NCBI GenBank assembly: GCA_018457335.1 | Contig: JAGYHI010000001.1 | Location: 4,900-68,899, forward strand | Source of the DNA: Candidatus Altimarinota bacterium | GTDB taxonomy: Bacteria; Patescibacteria; JAEDAM01; BD1-5; UBA2023 | Reading direction: 5' to 3' | Length of the DNA stretch: 64,000 nt | In this document: piece after piece, positions 9,124 to 18,075 of the stretch | Layout of the letters: each line of letters opens with the position of its first letter | How positions within the stretch are numbered: the first letter of the stretch is position 1 | The notes under the pieces: model-generated | What the model was told of the DNA's origin: nothing | The model's input: the letters and a program-made list of their open reading frames with translations, nothing else | Database searches by the model: none | Translations under genes and position numbers: made by a program

Positions 9124-9561
9124 ATGCAAATACTTTTTCAACAAAAAATGGGAAGTGGTCCGAGTGAAAATATAGAAAAAATACCAAATGGAAAGTCTAA
9201 TTTTTCTGAATTTCCAGATTCGCTTAAGCAAGCAGCAGGGGCTGTAAGTGATGTTTATGAAAAAATTTTCTCTCAAATAGATAATTCCAATGAAATTCCT
9301 CAAGATAAACAAAATAAGATTCGGGCGGTGGTTGCTGAAATTTTAAAAACACCTTTTGATAAGGTTAGAGTTCTTTCGGTGGTACGAGATGTATTTGGAA
9401 AAAATGTGGATAAATTAATTTCAACAGCATTTAAAAAGATTGATGAAAATCCAGATATTTCTGCTGAGCAAAAACCTGTTTACGCAATGAAAATAGTAAA
9501 TGAAATTACCAGTAGTCAATTATATGCACACCAATGAGAAGTACAACAAAATACAGTGTAG
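9124..9561 (+). CDS. Hypothetical cytoplasmic protein, 145 aa
   Basis: Not recognised. The protein is soluble, mostly helical by composition, with no signal peptide or membrane segment and no cysteine. A TGA near the end (residue 138) is read as Gly, adding EVQQNTV before a TAG stop. It has its own consensus-like promoter and a terminator about 95 bp downstream, so it is probably a single-gene unit. Confidence 0.6.
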
Positions 9562-9655
9562 TTTTTTTGTAGAGAAGATAATAAGAGTCAATTTGGCAAT
9601 GAAAATTACAAATTATGAGCAATTTCAAGATATGGTTGCATAAATTTAACCCCTA

Positions 9656-9690
9656 AAAATCCCTTTCACAATTTTGAAAGGGATTTTCTT
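9656..9690 (+). terminator. Rho-independent terminator
   Basis: AAAATCCCTTTC and GAAAGGGATTTTCTTTT form the stem around ACAATTTT. The 94 bases between the preceding stop codon and this hairpin show no gene beyond a 15-codon frame. The mirror copy is at 49412-49446. Confidence 0.8.
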
Positions 9691-9717
9691 TTGACTTTTC
9701 TAAAATATTTTTATAAT
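9691..9717 (+). promoter_or_regulatory. Putative promoter of the structured leader
   Basis: TTGACT (9691-9696) and TATAAT (9712-9717) with a 15-bp spacer, slightly short. Initiation about 7 bp downstream would fall exactly at the first base of the hairpin element at 9723. Confidence 0.5.
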
Positions 9718-9722
9718 AAAAA

Positions 9723-9867
9723 TGCTTATAACAAATCCCGTGACAGTTTTTTATTTACCTTAAATCTAGGATAGGGCAAACTATTTTTGCCAGCCACTTT
9801 TTAGATTTAAGTAAATTGTGTCACAATGTTATAAGCAAACATCAAAGGCGATAGTTTGTCCTTTTTT
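9723..9867 (+). ncRNA. Candidate structured RNA leader with terminator, upstream of a membrane protein gene
   Basis: Four nested helices can be drawn by hand: P1 TGCTTATAAC 9723-9732 with 9828-9837 (10 bp perfect); P2 GTGACA 9740-9745 with 9819-9824; P3 ATTTACCTTAAATCT 9753-9767 with 9803-9816 (14 bp, one bulge); P4 GGCAAA 9775-9780 with 9786-9791. ATAGTTTGTCC at 9851-9861, followed by T6, can pair with GGGCAAACTAT (9774-9784, 11 bp with one G-U) or with GCAAAC (9835-9840), which overlaps P1. This is the logic of a switch or a 6S-like hairpin RNA. It matches no riboswitch class I recognise; a MITE is the alternative. Confidence 0.5.
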
Positions 9868-9896
9868 GTTTGTTTATTTTTTTATTTTTCTTTTTT

Positions 9897-10346
9897 ATGA
9901 ATTCATTTGCTCTCTCTGCGGCTAGTGCTTCATTGCAATTTATGCAGTTTTGTTTAAAAAACGAAATGACTTGTAAGATTATCGGTTGGACACAAACGAT
10001 AATTACCGGTCTTATTTTTATTCTTGTTTTTGCTTGGCTGATTCGATATATGATACGAAATTACAAACAAGAAATGAGTTTTAAGAAGTCGCTTATTTAT
10101 GGGGTTTCTTTGTATATTGTACATAGTATAGCCGTTTTATTTTTTGCTCATCTTGGGATGTTTTTTCTTGTTATATCAATACTTATTGGAATACTTACAG
10201 TCTTTTTAACTGCAAAAGTTTTGAAAGATGAACTTATTACTCTGAGTTTTTCTGCTAAATCTATCGTAGCATTTTTTATTCTCAATATGCTCATAGGAAT
10301 GGCTTTGACTTTTACTTTCACAACTCTTATTAACTTTTTCTTTTAA
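9897..10346 (+). CDS. Small polytopic membrane protein of unknown function
   Basis: A 149-residue protein with about four membrane segments (approximately residues 30-52, 68-85, 88-110 and 123-146). A short N-terminal region with two cysteines (QFCLKNEMTCK) precedes the first. No family was recognised. The open frame extends nine codons upstream, but only from a TTG in a T-rich tract, so the ATG at 9897 is preferred. It lies behind the structured leader and converges on ligA with 9 bp between stops and no clear hairpin. Confidence 0.6.
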   Translation: MNSFALSAASASLQFMQFCLKNEMTCKIIGWTQTIITGLIFILVFAWLIRYMIRNYKQEMSFKKSLIYGVSLYIVHSIAVLFFAHLGMFFLVISILIGILTVFLTAKVLKDELITLSFSAKSIVAFFILNMLIGMALTFTFTTLINFFF

Positions 10347-10355
10347 AAATTCTTT

Positions 10356-12473
10356 TTATCCTCCCATCTCAAATAATTCACTCAGCAGAATACATTGCAC
10401 TCCCAATGTTTCTGCTTTTTTTTGTTTGCTTCCGGCTTTTTCTCCGACCACGAGGTAGTCGAGTGCTTTGCTGACACTAGTGCGGATTTGTCCGCCATTT
10501 TTCTCGATCCAATCATGGATTTGGTCACGGCTCATATTTTCAAAACTTCCTGTCACACAAAAGATTTTTCCAGAGAGTTTCGTATTTTCTGTAGTTTCTT
10601 GTTTCTCTGGGATTTGTATATCGAGTTTTTCGAGAAGTGCCTCGATGCGTGCATCATTTTCCTCAAAAAATCGTACAAATCCTTTTGCTGTTTCCGGTCA
10701 GATATCTTTGATATTTTCGAGTTCTTCGGCTGAGATACTTCGTAAAAAGTCGATAGAAATTGGTTCAAAACCATTTTTCTCATACATATATTTTTCGAGT
10801 ACTTGTGCAGTTTTCTTTCCGACGCCAAGTATTCCGATTGCTGTGAAAATTCGTGCGAGCGTCGTGTGTCGAGCGGTTTCTATGGCTTTCAAAAGATTAT
10901 CGACTGATTTTTGTTTGTAGCCCTCAAAAGAGAGGATTTTTTCTCGGTATTTTTCGATTTCAAAAATTGATGCAAAATCATCGATGATTTCGGTATCGAG
11001 AAATAATTCGATTTGCTTGATTCCAAAACCGTCAATGTTCAAGCCTTGTTTTGATACAAACATTTCTAATTGTCCTTGGACTTTTGCAGGACAGTGCCGA
11101 TTTGGACAGTAGATTGCAACTTTTCCTTCATCTTGTATTAGTTCGCTTTGACACATTGGACAGTTTTTTGGTGGAAAGACTTTTTCTTCTTCTCCGCTTC
11201 GCACGCTTTCGATGACGCTGATGATTTCAGGTATGACTTCGCCCGCACGAGAGATATATACATAATCTCAAATTCGCACATCTTTTTTTGCAAGTTCATC
11301 ATAGTTGTGCAGGGTAACGCGTCGCACAATGACGCCGGTGACTGGGGTCGGTTCGAGGTTTGCTACTGGAGTGATTGTCCCCGTACGTCCGATAGAATGC
11401 TCGATAGAAAGGACTTGCGATCGGACTTGTTTGGCTGGAAATTTATAAGCAATCGAATATCTCGGATGGTGTGCCGTGTGTCCGAGTAGGTGCCAGAGTT
11501 GCATATCATCGGCCTTGAGGACGATTCCATCAGTATCGAAATTAAAATCTTCGGCTGTATTTTCGAGGTATTTTTTTGTTTTTTCTTCGATGATTTTGAT
11601 AAGATTTTCTACACCAGAAATAATTCCAAACCCATAATCTGCACACTCAAATCCCCATTTTCTTAGCATACCTACGAGGTCATGATATGAAAGTATGTCA
11701 AATCATACAATTCATACTTCGTCTTTTTCGACCTGTGGAAGCGAGTAAGCGAAGAATTGGAGTTTTCGCTCGCGTGTGATAAGTGGATTGATTTGTCGGA
11801 GTGATCCAGAGGCAGCATTCCGCGGATTTGCAAAAAGTTTTTTTCCGTCTTCCATCCTTTTTTGATTGACTTTTTCAAAGACATCATTTGGCATCACGAC
11901 TTCTCATCGTACTTCTATGTATTCATATTTTTCGATGGCATCGATTTTTTTCGGAATATTTGTAATCTCCTTCGCTCCAAGTGTGATGTTTTCACCTTCT
12001 ACGCCACTTCCACGCGTGATTGCCAAGTCCAAAACTCCGTATTTATAAATCAGTGCCACCCCAAGTCCATCGTATTTTGGCTGGATGTAGTATTCAAATT
12101 TTTCCGGTGATTTCTCTTTCAAAATATTTCGCATTCGCGACTCAAAATCCCGAATATCATCAGTATTGTAGGTATTATCAAGTGAAATCATTGGGTATCG
12201 ATGCTTGATTTTTTCAAATTGCTGACTCGTCAAAATCGCAAGTTGCGCCGTCGGTGAATCTTTGTCGAGCATATTGTGATCAGCTTCAAGTTTTGCAAGC
12301 GCGTGAAAAAGTTGATCGTACTCAAGATCCGAAATAATCGGCGATTCCTCCTCATGATAGAGGCTATTGTGTGCTTTTATGACACTTCGAAGCAAAAAAA
12401 TATCATCTTTTTTGAGTCGATGAATTTTTTGTAAAAAATCAGTGGTGTCTTGAAGGAGTTTTTGTGTGTTCAT
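10356..12473 (-). CDS. ligA: NAD-dependent DNA ligase LigA
   Basis: The enzyme seals nicks during replication and repair using NAD+. The 705-residue protein (usual about 670) has the Ia domain, the adenylation motif KYDG with Lys133, the OB-fold region with RTGTITPVANLEP, a four-Cys zinc finger (CPMC ... CPNRHC), helix-hairpin-helix repeats (GIKQIELF, ILGVGKKTAQVL) and a C-terminal BRCT domain from about residue 630 (GKIFCVTGSFENMSRDQI). Several Gly codons are TGA, including one after EYIEVR and one in DVRIGDYVYISRAGEVIP. It is transcribed alone, converging on a small membrane protein gene. Confidence 0.96.
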
Positions 12474-12539
12474 AGGGAAGTGATTAGAAGGTAGGATTTA
12501 GAGACGAGAAAATAGATTTTAGTTTGTAGGATTTTAGAT

Positions 12540-12756
12540 TTAAAAAATGAAAACCAGTTTGTTGGGGGCTTGGGGGTGAAAACTGTCTGAGTCAGATGAA
12601 AATCAGTTATTAAAAAATGAGCGTAAGCGAACGAGTTTTTTCACCACCAAAGGTTTTGGTACTTTTGGCTCCAAAAGTACAGGGGTATAGGGGTGAGGTT
12701 TTGGAAAAAAGAATTTCTTTATTGACTGGATCCCCGGGTCAAGCCCGAGGATGACA
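12540..12756 (+). repeat. Composite noncoding repeat element, copy A
   Basis: Ordered blocks: a G-rich block (GGGGGCTTGGGGGTGAAAAC), GATGAAAATCAGTT, a hairpin GTACTTTTGG/CCAAAAGTAC (12659-12680), GGGGTGAGGTTTT, and a terminal palindrome GGATCCCCGGG-TCAAG-CCCGAGGATGAC. The same order of blocks, strongly diverged, occurs reversed at 26086-26350. The mirror copy is 46346-46562. Confidence 0.75.
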
Positions 12757-12781
12757 AAAATTACTTTTTTAGAAAATTTGA

Positions 12782-12809
12782 AGATTCTGAAACAAATTCA
12801 AAATGACAG
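12782..12809. repeat. Degenerate dispersed palindrome
   Basis: GATTCTGAAACAAATTCAAA-ATGACAG is a decayed copy of the GATCCTGAAACAAGTTCAGG-ATGAC palindrome found inside cysS. The mirror copy is at 46293-46320. Confidence 0.7.
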
Positions 12810-12860
12810 TAATTTTCATACCAATTTCCCAAAAATTTTCCAAGAGATTATAAAAAAAAT

Positions 12861-12888
12861 TTGTAATTTGTCGAATTTTTTATATACT
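12861..12888 (+). promoter_or_regulatory. Putative tig promoter
   Basis: TTGTAA (12861-12866), 16 bp, TATACT (12883-12888), 29 bp before the ATG. It lies inside the longer upstream open frame, supporting the ATG at 12918. The mirror copy is at 46214-46241. Confidence 0.6.
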
Positions 12889-12917
12889 CTTTGGGCTTAT
12901 TATTTATTTTTTACTCT

Positions 12918-14246
12918 ATGCAAATCTCTCTTGAAAAGAAAAAACCATATCTCATCGAGATGACTCTCAAAGAATCTGGTGCGACTTTTGAAAAAGAATA
13001 TCACAAAGTCCTCAAAGATGTCCAAAAAAATGGCTCTGTAAAAGGATTTAAAAAAGGTGCAGAAATCCCAGAAAAAGTCATCGTCCGAGAATTTGGAAAA
13101 GAAGTCCTCGAGCGACAAACCCTCGATAACATTATTGAGAAACTCTATCCAAAGGCTCTCGCAAAAGAAAAAATCATCCCAGCAGCACCAGGAAATATTA
13201 CAGAAGTAAAAAGCGTCAACCCAGTCGAAGTTGTCTTCGAGGTAGAAATCTTCCCAGAAGTCAAAATCGACGAGAAAAAACTCGATGCTATTAAAATCAA
13301 AAAAACAAGCGTCCGAGTGACAAAAAAAGAAGTCGAAGAAGAGCTCGATGCTATTAAGACTCGATTTACTCACTTCCATGAGGCTGGTAAAAAAGCCGAC
13401 GACGGAGCCGACACTTCAAATGAAACCATCGAAAAAGGAGACCGAGCAACTATCACAGCACAAGGATACGATAAAAAAGGTGGTGCGCCAATCAATGAAA
13501 CCTATGTTCCAAGTCATCCACTCGTGATCGGTTCTGGATCATTTATTCCAGGATTTGAAGACAAACTCATCGGTGCGAAAGTTGGAGACAAAGTAGATTT
13601 TGATATTACTTTCCCAGATGACTATCATAGTGATGATTTCAAAGGGCGAAAAGTGTATTTTGAAGCGACGGTCGAGAAAATCGAAAAACCACACACTCCG
13701 GAATTTACAGAAGAATTTATCGAGCAACTTCGAGGGAAGAAAACTGACCTAGAAGGATTTAAAGAGATCCTCAAAAAAGAAATCACAGACCGAAAACAAG
13801 CCGAAGCGCGACAAAAAGATGAGGTCACTCTCATGGAAAAACTCGAAAAAATCACAACTCTCGAAATCGGTCCAGCACTTATCGGTCGAGAAACTGATCA
13901 AGTCTTTCTCGAGCACAGCGAACAAATCCGACAACAAGGACTCGACATTAAAAACTACCTCGAACATGTAAAAATGGATGAAGAAACATATAAAAAAGAC
14001 GTGGTACGACCAGAAGCAGAGCGACGACTCCGAGCAGAACTTATCCTCTCAGAAATCCGAAAAATCAAAAAAGTAGAACCAACAGAAAAAGATATGAAAG
14101 CGGAAATCGCTCTCATCATCGAGGCCTACGGTTCCCCAGAAGTCATCGAGCGACTCGAGAAAAAACTTATCCCAGGTGACCCAACATACGAAGATGTCAA
14201 AAATCGACTTGCCTACAAACAAGTAGTAGAAATGTTTTTTGAATAG
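12918..14246 (+). CDS. tig: Trigger factor (ribosome-associated chaperone)
   Basis: This chaperone binds at the ribosomal exit tunnel and folds nascent chains; it is also a peptidyl-prolyl isomerase. Its 442 residues divide into a ribosome-binding domain at about 1-115 with the docking motif GFKKGAEIP (family GFRxGxxP), an FKBP-type PPIase domain at about 165-255 (KGDRATITAQGY, GSGSFIPGFEDKLIGAKVGD) and a C-terminal helical domain. The start is the ATG at 12918, since the promoter lies in the upstream extension. The gene has no TGA codons and strongly prefers CGA for Arg and GGA/GGT for Gly. It ends in TAG, followed by a strong terminator. Confidence 0.95.
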   Translation: MQISLEKKKPYLIEMTLKESGATFEKEYHKVLKDVQKNGSVKGFKKGAEIPEKVIVREFGKEVLERQTLDNIIEKLYPKALAKEKIIPAAPGNITEVKSVNPVEVVFEVEIFPEVKIDEKKLDAIKIKKTSVRVTKKEVEEELDAIKTRFTHFHEAGKKADDGADTSNETIEKGDRATITAQGYDKKGGAPINETYVPSHPLVIGSGSFIPGFEDKLIGAKVGDKVDFDITFPDDYHSDDFKGRKVYFEATVEKIEKPHTPEFTEEFIEQLRGKKTDLEGFKEILKKEITDRKQAEARQKDEVTLMEKLEKITTLEIGPALIGRETDQVFLEHSEQIRQQGLDIKNYLEHVKMDEETYKKDVVRPEAERRLRAELILSEIRKIKKVEPTEKDMKAEIALIIEAYGSPEVIERLEKKLIPGDPTYEDVKNRLAYKQVVEMFFE

Positions 14247-14267
14247 AAAATATTTGAAAAAATAAAT

Positions 14268-14297
14268 AAAAAAGACCTTATATAAGGTCTTTTTTTG
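14268..14297 (+). terminator. Rho-independent terminator after tig
   Basis: AAAAAGACCTTATA pairs with TATAAGGTCTTTTTTT, a near-perfect palindrome. A second hairpin (AAGTCC/GGACTT, about 14316-14343) next to it may end the converging gene. The mirror copy is at 44805-44834. Confidence 0.85.
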
Positions 14298-14354
14298 TGA
14301 TTGTAAAAATGAAAAGTCCCCATTTCTAATGAGGACTTGAAGTCCGTAATAAAA

Positions 14355-14738
14355 TTAAAATTTTTTACGGATTATTGTAGTTGTACCCATTAAGCAAGGT
14401 ACAAGAAGTGAGAATATGTACATAAAAGTGACAAGAAATATCATCATATAAGATTTTTCAACATATAGTACACTATATATGAATACTGCAATTACAAGGA
14501 ACATTGCCCCTAGGTGTAAAAGTATAAGTATAGAACCTTTCAAGATTGAAAATTGTAAATTATCATCTAAAATTTTCATTTCTACTACACCACTTTTTAA
14601 GACAATTAATAAAAAAACCAAACATATTAAATCTTGCCATACGCTTATATTGCTATAATAATTCACAATTCCTATTATTACTCCTAATAAAGGAATTATA
14701 ATATTACGCACATATTTATTGTTTAACAATTCGTTCAT
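14355..14738 (-). CDS. Small four-helix membrane protein with an SD-led start
   Basis: A 127-residue polytopic membrane protein with four predicted segments (approximately residues 11-29, 33-50, 67-90 and 97-120). No family was recognised. It differs from its neighbours: it has a strong Shine-Dalgarno (GGAGGT about 6 nt before ATG), a consensus promoter, a 97-nt leader with alternative hairpins, AT-rich codons and no TGA-Gly among its Gly codons. These features suggest possible horizontal origin (inference, small sample). It converges on tig, with hairpins between them. Confidence 0.65.
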   Translation of the reverse strand: MNELLNNKYVRNIIIPLLGVIIGIVNYYSNISVWQDLICLVFLLIVLKSGVVEMKILDDNLQFSILKGSILILLHLGAMFLVIAVFIYSVLYVEKSYMMIFLVTFMYIFSLLVPCLMGTTTIIRKKF

Positions 14739-14863
14739 TTTGCACCTCCGAGTGCTTATATAAAAGTACAACTCTATCTTTTGATAGAATTATACTTTTA
14801 AAAATTTAAAGATAATTTATCAAAAGATGTGATAATTATATCATAATTTTTTATTTTTGTCAA
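14739..14863 (-). promoter_or_regulatory. Promoter and switch-like leader (left-arm copy)
   Basis: Reverse complement of 44239-44363, where the element is described in reading direction: TTGACA-17-TATAAT, a 17-bp hairpin, a competing 11-bp pairing and a small hairpin covering part of the ribosome-binding site. Confidence 0.6.
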
Positions 14864-14914
14864 TTAAAAATGCTATTTTTCCCAAAAAAAGCACCATTTC
14901 CTTTGATAAATCAT

Positions 14915-14942
14915 TTGAAAAAAAACAATTTTTCTATATACT
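14915..14942 (+). promoter_or_regulatory. Putative secA promoter
   Basis: TTGAAA (14915-14920), 16 bp, TATACT (14937-14942). Initiation near 14949 leaves a leader of under 20 nt before the ATG at 14966. The mirror copy is at 44160-44187. Confidence 0.6.
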
Positions 14943-14965
14943 GTGTCGGCAATTTAATTTTATAT

Positions 14966-17900
14966 ATGTTTTCATTTCTTACTAAAATTTTTGGTGATCC
15001 ATCAGAAAAAAAACTACAATCATACCGAAAAGAACTCGAAGCGATCAAAAAAATCGAAGCAAAATACCGTGATGAAATTACTTCTCTCGAACAAGTCCAG
15101 GCAAAAACTCACGAATTTCAGAGTAAATTTGAAGGGCTCGATATCACAGATGATGATGACAAGAAAAAAATCAAAGAAATCCTAGAAACTATAAAACATG
15201 AGGCTTTTGCGCTTCATCGAAGGACTTGTGAACTTATTCACGGGCAGACTTTCGAACTCGATGCCAATACACAATTTGAGTGGAATATGGTGCCGTATGA
15301 TGTGCAGATGCTTGGTGCCCTTGCACTTCATGATGGAAATATCTCCGAGATGAAAACCGGAGAAGGTAAAACTCTCGTCGCGACCATTGCTGCCTACCTC
15401 AATGCGCTTGTCGGAAATAGTGTCCACATCGTCACAGTCAATGATTATTTGGCTCGTCGTGATGCGAAAGAAATGGGAATTATCTATAAAGCGCTCGGGC
15501 TCTCTGTCGGGGTGATTTCTCATGGGCAGAGTTTTGAAGAGAAAAAGCATTCATACAGTCGAGATGTCGTCTATGCAACGAATAACGAACTCGGATTTGA
15601 TTATCTGCGTGATAATATGGCGGTTTCGGATGAAAATCGTGTGATGAGTACGCTTTGGTATGCGATTATCGATGAGGTTGATAGCATTTTGGTTGATGAG
15701 GCTCGTACACCACTTATTATCTCGGCGCCGTCTGCTGAGCCAACCAGTCAGTATATGCGATTTGCTGCGATTGCTCGCAAACTCTCTGAAAATACCGACT
15801 ATAAAATCGACGAAAAACAAAAAACTGCGACCCTTACAGAAGAGGGAATTAATGCGCTCGAAAAAATTCTTGGCGTTGATAATATCTATGTTTCTCAGCA
15901 CTACAACGATATTCATCACATTGAAAACGCCCTCAAAGCATCAACTGTGTACAAAAAAGATATCGACTATCTTCTTCGAAATGATGCGTCTGCCGCTGAG
16001 GTTGATTGCAATTGGCTGGATGAGGCTCGTACACCACTTATTATCTCGGCGCCGTCTGCTGAGCCAACCAGTCAGTATATGCGATTTGCTGCGATTGCTC
16101 GCAAACTCTCTGAAAATACCGACTATAAAATCGACGAAAAACAAAAAACTGCGACCCTTACAGAAGAGGGAATTAATGCGCTCGAAAAAATTCTTGGCGT
16201 TGATAATATCTATGTTTCTCAGCACTACAACGATATTCATCACATTGAAAACGCCCTCAAAGCATCAACTGTGTACAAAAAAGATATCGACTATCTTCTT
16301 CGAAATGATGAGATTATGATTATCGACGAGCATACAGGTCGAGTTTTGCCAGGGCGACGCTATTCAGATGGGCTTCATCAAGCGATCGAGGCAAAAGAAA
16401 ATGCAACCATCCAAGAAGAATCTCGAACGCTTGCTTCAGTGACTTTCCAAAATTATTTCCGACTCTACAAAAAACTCTCTGGTATGACTGGTACCGCAAA
16501 AACTGAGGAAGAAGAATTTTATAAAATATATAATCTGGAGGTCATATGTGTGCCGACAAATCGTCCAGTAATCCGAGAGGATCGCGGAGACTTGCTTTTC
16601 CGAAGTGAAAAAGGAAAATTTGACTACATCACAAATCTCGTCGAAAAACTCTACGAAAAAGGTCAGCCAGTACTTATTGGTACTGTCAGTGTTGCAAAAA
16701 GTGAATACCTTTCTCATCTTCTCGAACAAAAAAATATTCCACATAATGTCCTCAATGCAAAACACGACAGCAAGGAGGCTGAAATCGTCGGTGCTGCCGG
16801 AAAATACAAAGCCGTGACGATCGCGACAAATATGGCCGGTCGTGGTACTGATATCAAGATAGATGATCGCGTACGAAACCTCTCTGGTACGGTCACTATC
16901 GAAGGAAAAGCCGGAAAACAAGAATACCCACTTGGTGGACTCTACATTATCGGTACAGAAAAACACGAAACGCGTCGAATCGACAACCAACTTCGTGGGC
17001 GATCCGGTCGTCAGGGAGATCCTGGACTTTCGCAATTTATGATTTCTCCACAGGATGATATCATGCGAATTTTTGGTGGAAATAAACTCTTTTCTATCCT
17101 TGCTCGATTTGAGTCACACCCAGAAAATGACCCACTTGTCGAGTCAAAAATGCTCACACGAAATATCGAATCAATCCAAAAACAAGTGGAAGGTCGAAAT
17201 TTTGATATCCGAAAACATATTCTCGAGTATGATGATGTCCTCAATCAACACCGTCTTGCGATCTATGCGCGACGAAATCGAATCTTGAAAGGGAATGATA
17301 TTCATCAGGAAATCCTCGATATGCTCGAACACCAAATCCAATCAATCGTATCGAGTGTGTATGATATTCATAACGAAATTGACTCGGCTTATGTGACGGA
17401 TATCGTCAAAGAAATCAATGATTTTGCAGAAAGTGAAGTGATTTCACGAGATGATGTGGCAAATATCGAGACCTCAGAAGATATGCTTACTCGAGTAAAA
17501 ACTCTACTCGCTGGAAAGATAGAAAATCTTCGCTCTCAAGGAGATGAGGAGACTTTTTCGGACTTTGAAAGACAACTTACACTTGCGAGTATCGATGAGA
17601 TGTGGATGCAGCATATCGACAAAATGGCACACCTTCGTGAAGAGGTCGCCTTTGAGGGATACGCTCAAAAAAATCCGCTTGTCGTCTATAAGGAGCGCGC
17701 GTATGAAGGATTTATGAATCTCATAAATGATCTCGAATTCCGTGTCATCAAAGCTCTCTTGACAGCAAAACCAGCAGAAGCCATCGAGAGTGTCGAACTC
17801 GAAAGTGCACTGCGAAGCGACTATACAGAGACGGCGACAGCCTCACATGAATCAGCTAATTTACTACAAAAAATCTCTGATGACTTTCCAGGTCTTCCAA

Positions 17901-18061
17901 ATACTGAAAAGGTAGAATCAAATGATGGAGTACGAGTAATCAAAGTGCAGACTCCACAACAAAATCCAGAAAATATTGATATGAATAATACTCCAAAAAA
18001 TGCACAATGTCCGTGTGGAAGCGGAAAAAAGTTTAAAACTTGTCACGGAAAAAATTTATAA
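14966..18061 (+). CDS. secA: Preprotein translocase ATPase SecA with a 108-residue internal duplication
   Basis: SecA drives Sec-dependent export through SecYEG. Walker A is TGEGKT (residues 131-136), motif II is DEVD (236-239) in DEVDSILVDEARTPLII, and the nucleotide-binding fold 2 motifs (MAGRGTD, RIDNQLRGRSGRQGDPG) and the SEC-C zinc tail (CPCGSGKKFKTCHGK) are present. Without the duplication the length would be 923, normal for the family; here it is 1031 because residues about 234-341 are repeated in tandem. Copy 2 carries AEVDCNWLDEAR instead of DEVDSILVDEAR. The ATG at 14966 is preferred over upstream starts because the promoter lies in between. There are no TGA codons. It is the first gene of a secA-lepB-truB operon. 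Confidence 0.95.
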   Translation: MFSFLTKIFGDPSEKKLQSYRKELEAIKKIEAKYRDEITSLEQVQAKTHEFQSKFEGLDITDDDDKKKIKEILETIKHEAFALHRRTCELIHGQTFELDANTQFEWNMVPYDVQMLGALALHDGNISEMKTGEGKTLVATIAAYLNALVGNSVHIVTVNDYLARRDAKEMGIIYKALGLSVGVISHGQSFEEKKHSYSRDVVYATNNELGFDYLRDNMAVSDENRVMSTLWYAIIDEVDSILVDEARTPLIISAPSAEPTSQYMRFAAIARKLSENTDYKIDEKQKTATLTEEGINALEKILGVDNIYVSQHYNDIHHIENALKASTVYKKDIDYLLRNDASAAEVDCNWLDEARTPLIISAPSAEPTSQYMRFAAIARKLSENTDYKIDEKQKTATLTEEGINALEKILGVDNIYVSQHYNDIHHIENALKASTVYKKDIDYLLRNDEIMIIDEHTGRVLPGRRYSDGLHQAIEAKENATIQEESRTLASVTFQNYFRLYKKLSGMTGTAKTEEEEFYKIYNLEVICVPTNRPVIREDRGDLLFRSEKGKFDYITNLVEKLYEKGQPVLIGTVSVAKSEYLSHLLEQKNIPHNVLNAKHDSKEAEIVGAAGKYKAVTIATNMAGRGTDIKIDDRVRNLSGTVTIEGKAGKQEYPLGGLYIIGTEKHETRRIDNQLRGRSGRQGDPGLSQFMISPQDDIMRIFGGNKLFSILARFESHPENDPLVESKMLTRNIESIQKQVEGRNFDIRKHILEYDDVLNQHRLAIYARRNRILKGNDIHQEILDMLEHQIQSIVSSVYDIHNEIDSAYVTDIVKEINDFAESEVISRDDVANIETSEDMLTRVKTLLAGKIENLRSQGDEETFSDFERQLTLASIDEMWMQHIDKMAHLREEVAFEGYAQKNPLVVYKERAYEGFMNLINDLEFRVIKALLTAKPAEAIESVELESALRSDYTETATASHESANLLQKISDDFPGLPNTEKVESNDGVRVIKVQTPQQNPENIDMNNTPKNAQCPCGSGKKFKTCHGKNL
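15663..15986 (+). repeat. secA tandem duplication, copy 1 (324 bp)
   Basis: Bases 15695-15986 are identical to 16019-16310. The first 32 bp (15663-15694), which encode the IIDEVDSILV region, differ from copy 2 at about 10 positions. The mirror copy is at 43116-43439. Confidence 0.97.
15987..16310 (+). repeat. secA tandem duplication, copy 2 (324 bp)
   Basis: In-frame repeat of 15663-15986. The last 292 bp are identical; the first 32 bp are diverged and replace Ile-Ile-Asp-Glu-Val-Asp with Ser-Ala-Ala-Glu-Val-Asp. The mirror copy is at 42792-43115. Confidence 0.97.
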
Positions 18062-18075
18062 TTTATTTTCTTTTT

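Larger units (their letters stand above)
12474..12917. other. 444-bp intergenic region with repeat elements between ligA and tig
   Basis: No gene. It holds copy A of a composite noncoding element (about 12540-12756), a second degenerate palindrome at 12782-12809 and the tig promoter at its right end. The mirror copy is 46185-46628. Confidence 0.8.

Noticed and set aside
15660..16319. A 219-codon frame within secA
   Set aside because: A shifted-frame shadow of the tandem duplication; it has no independent support.
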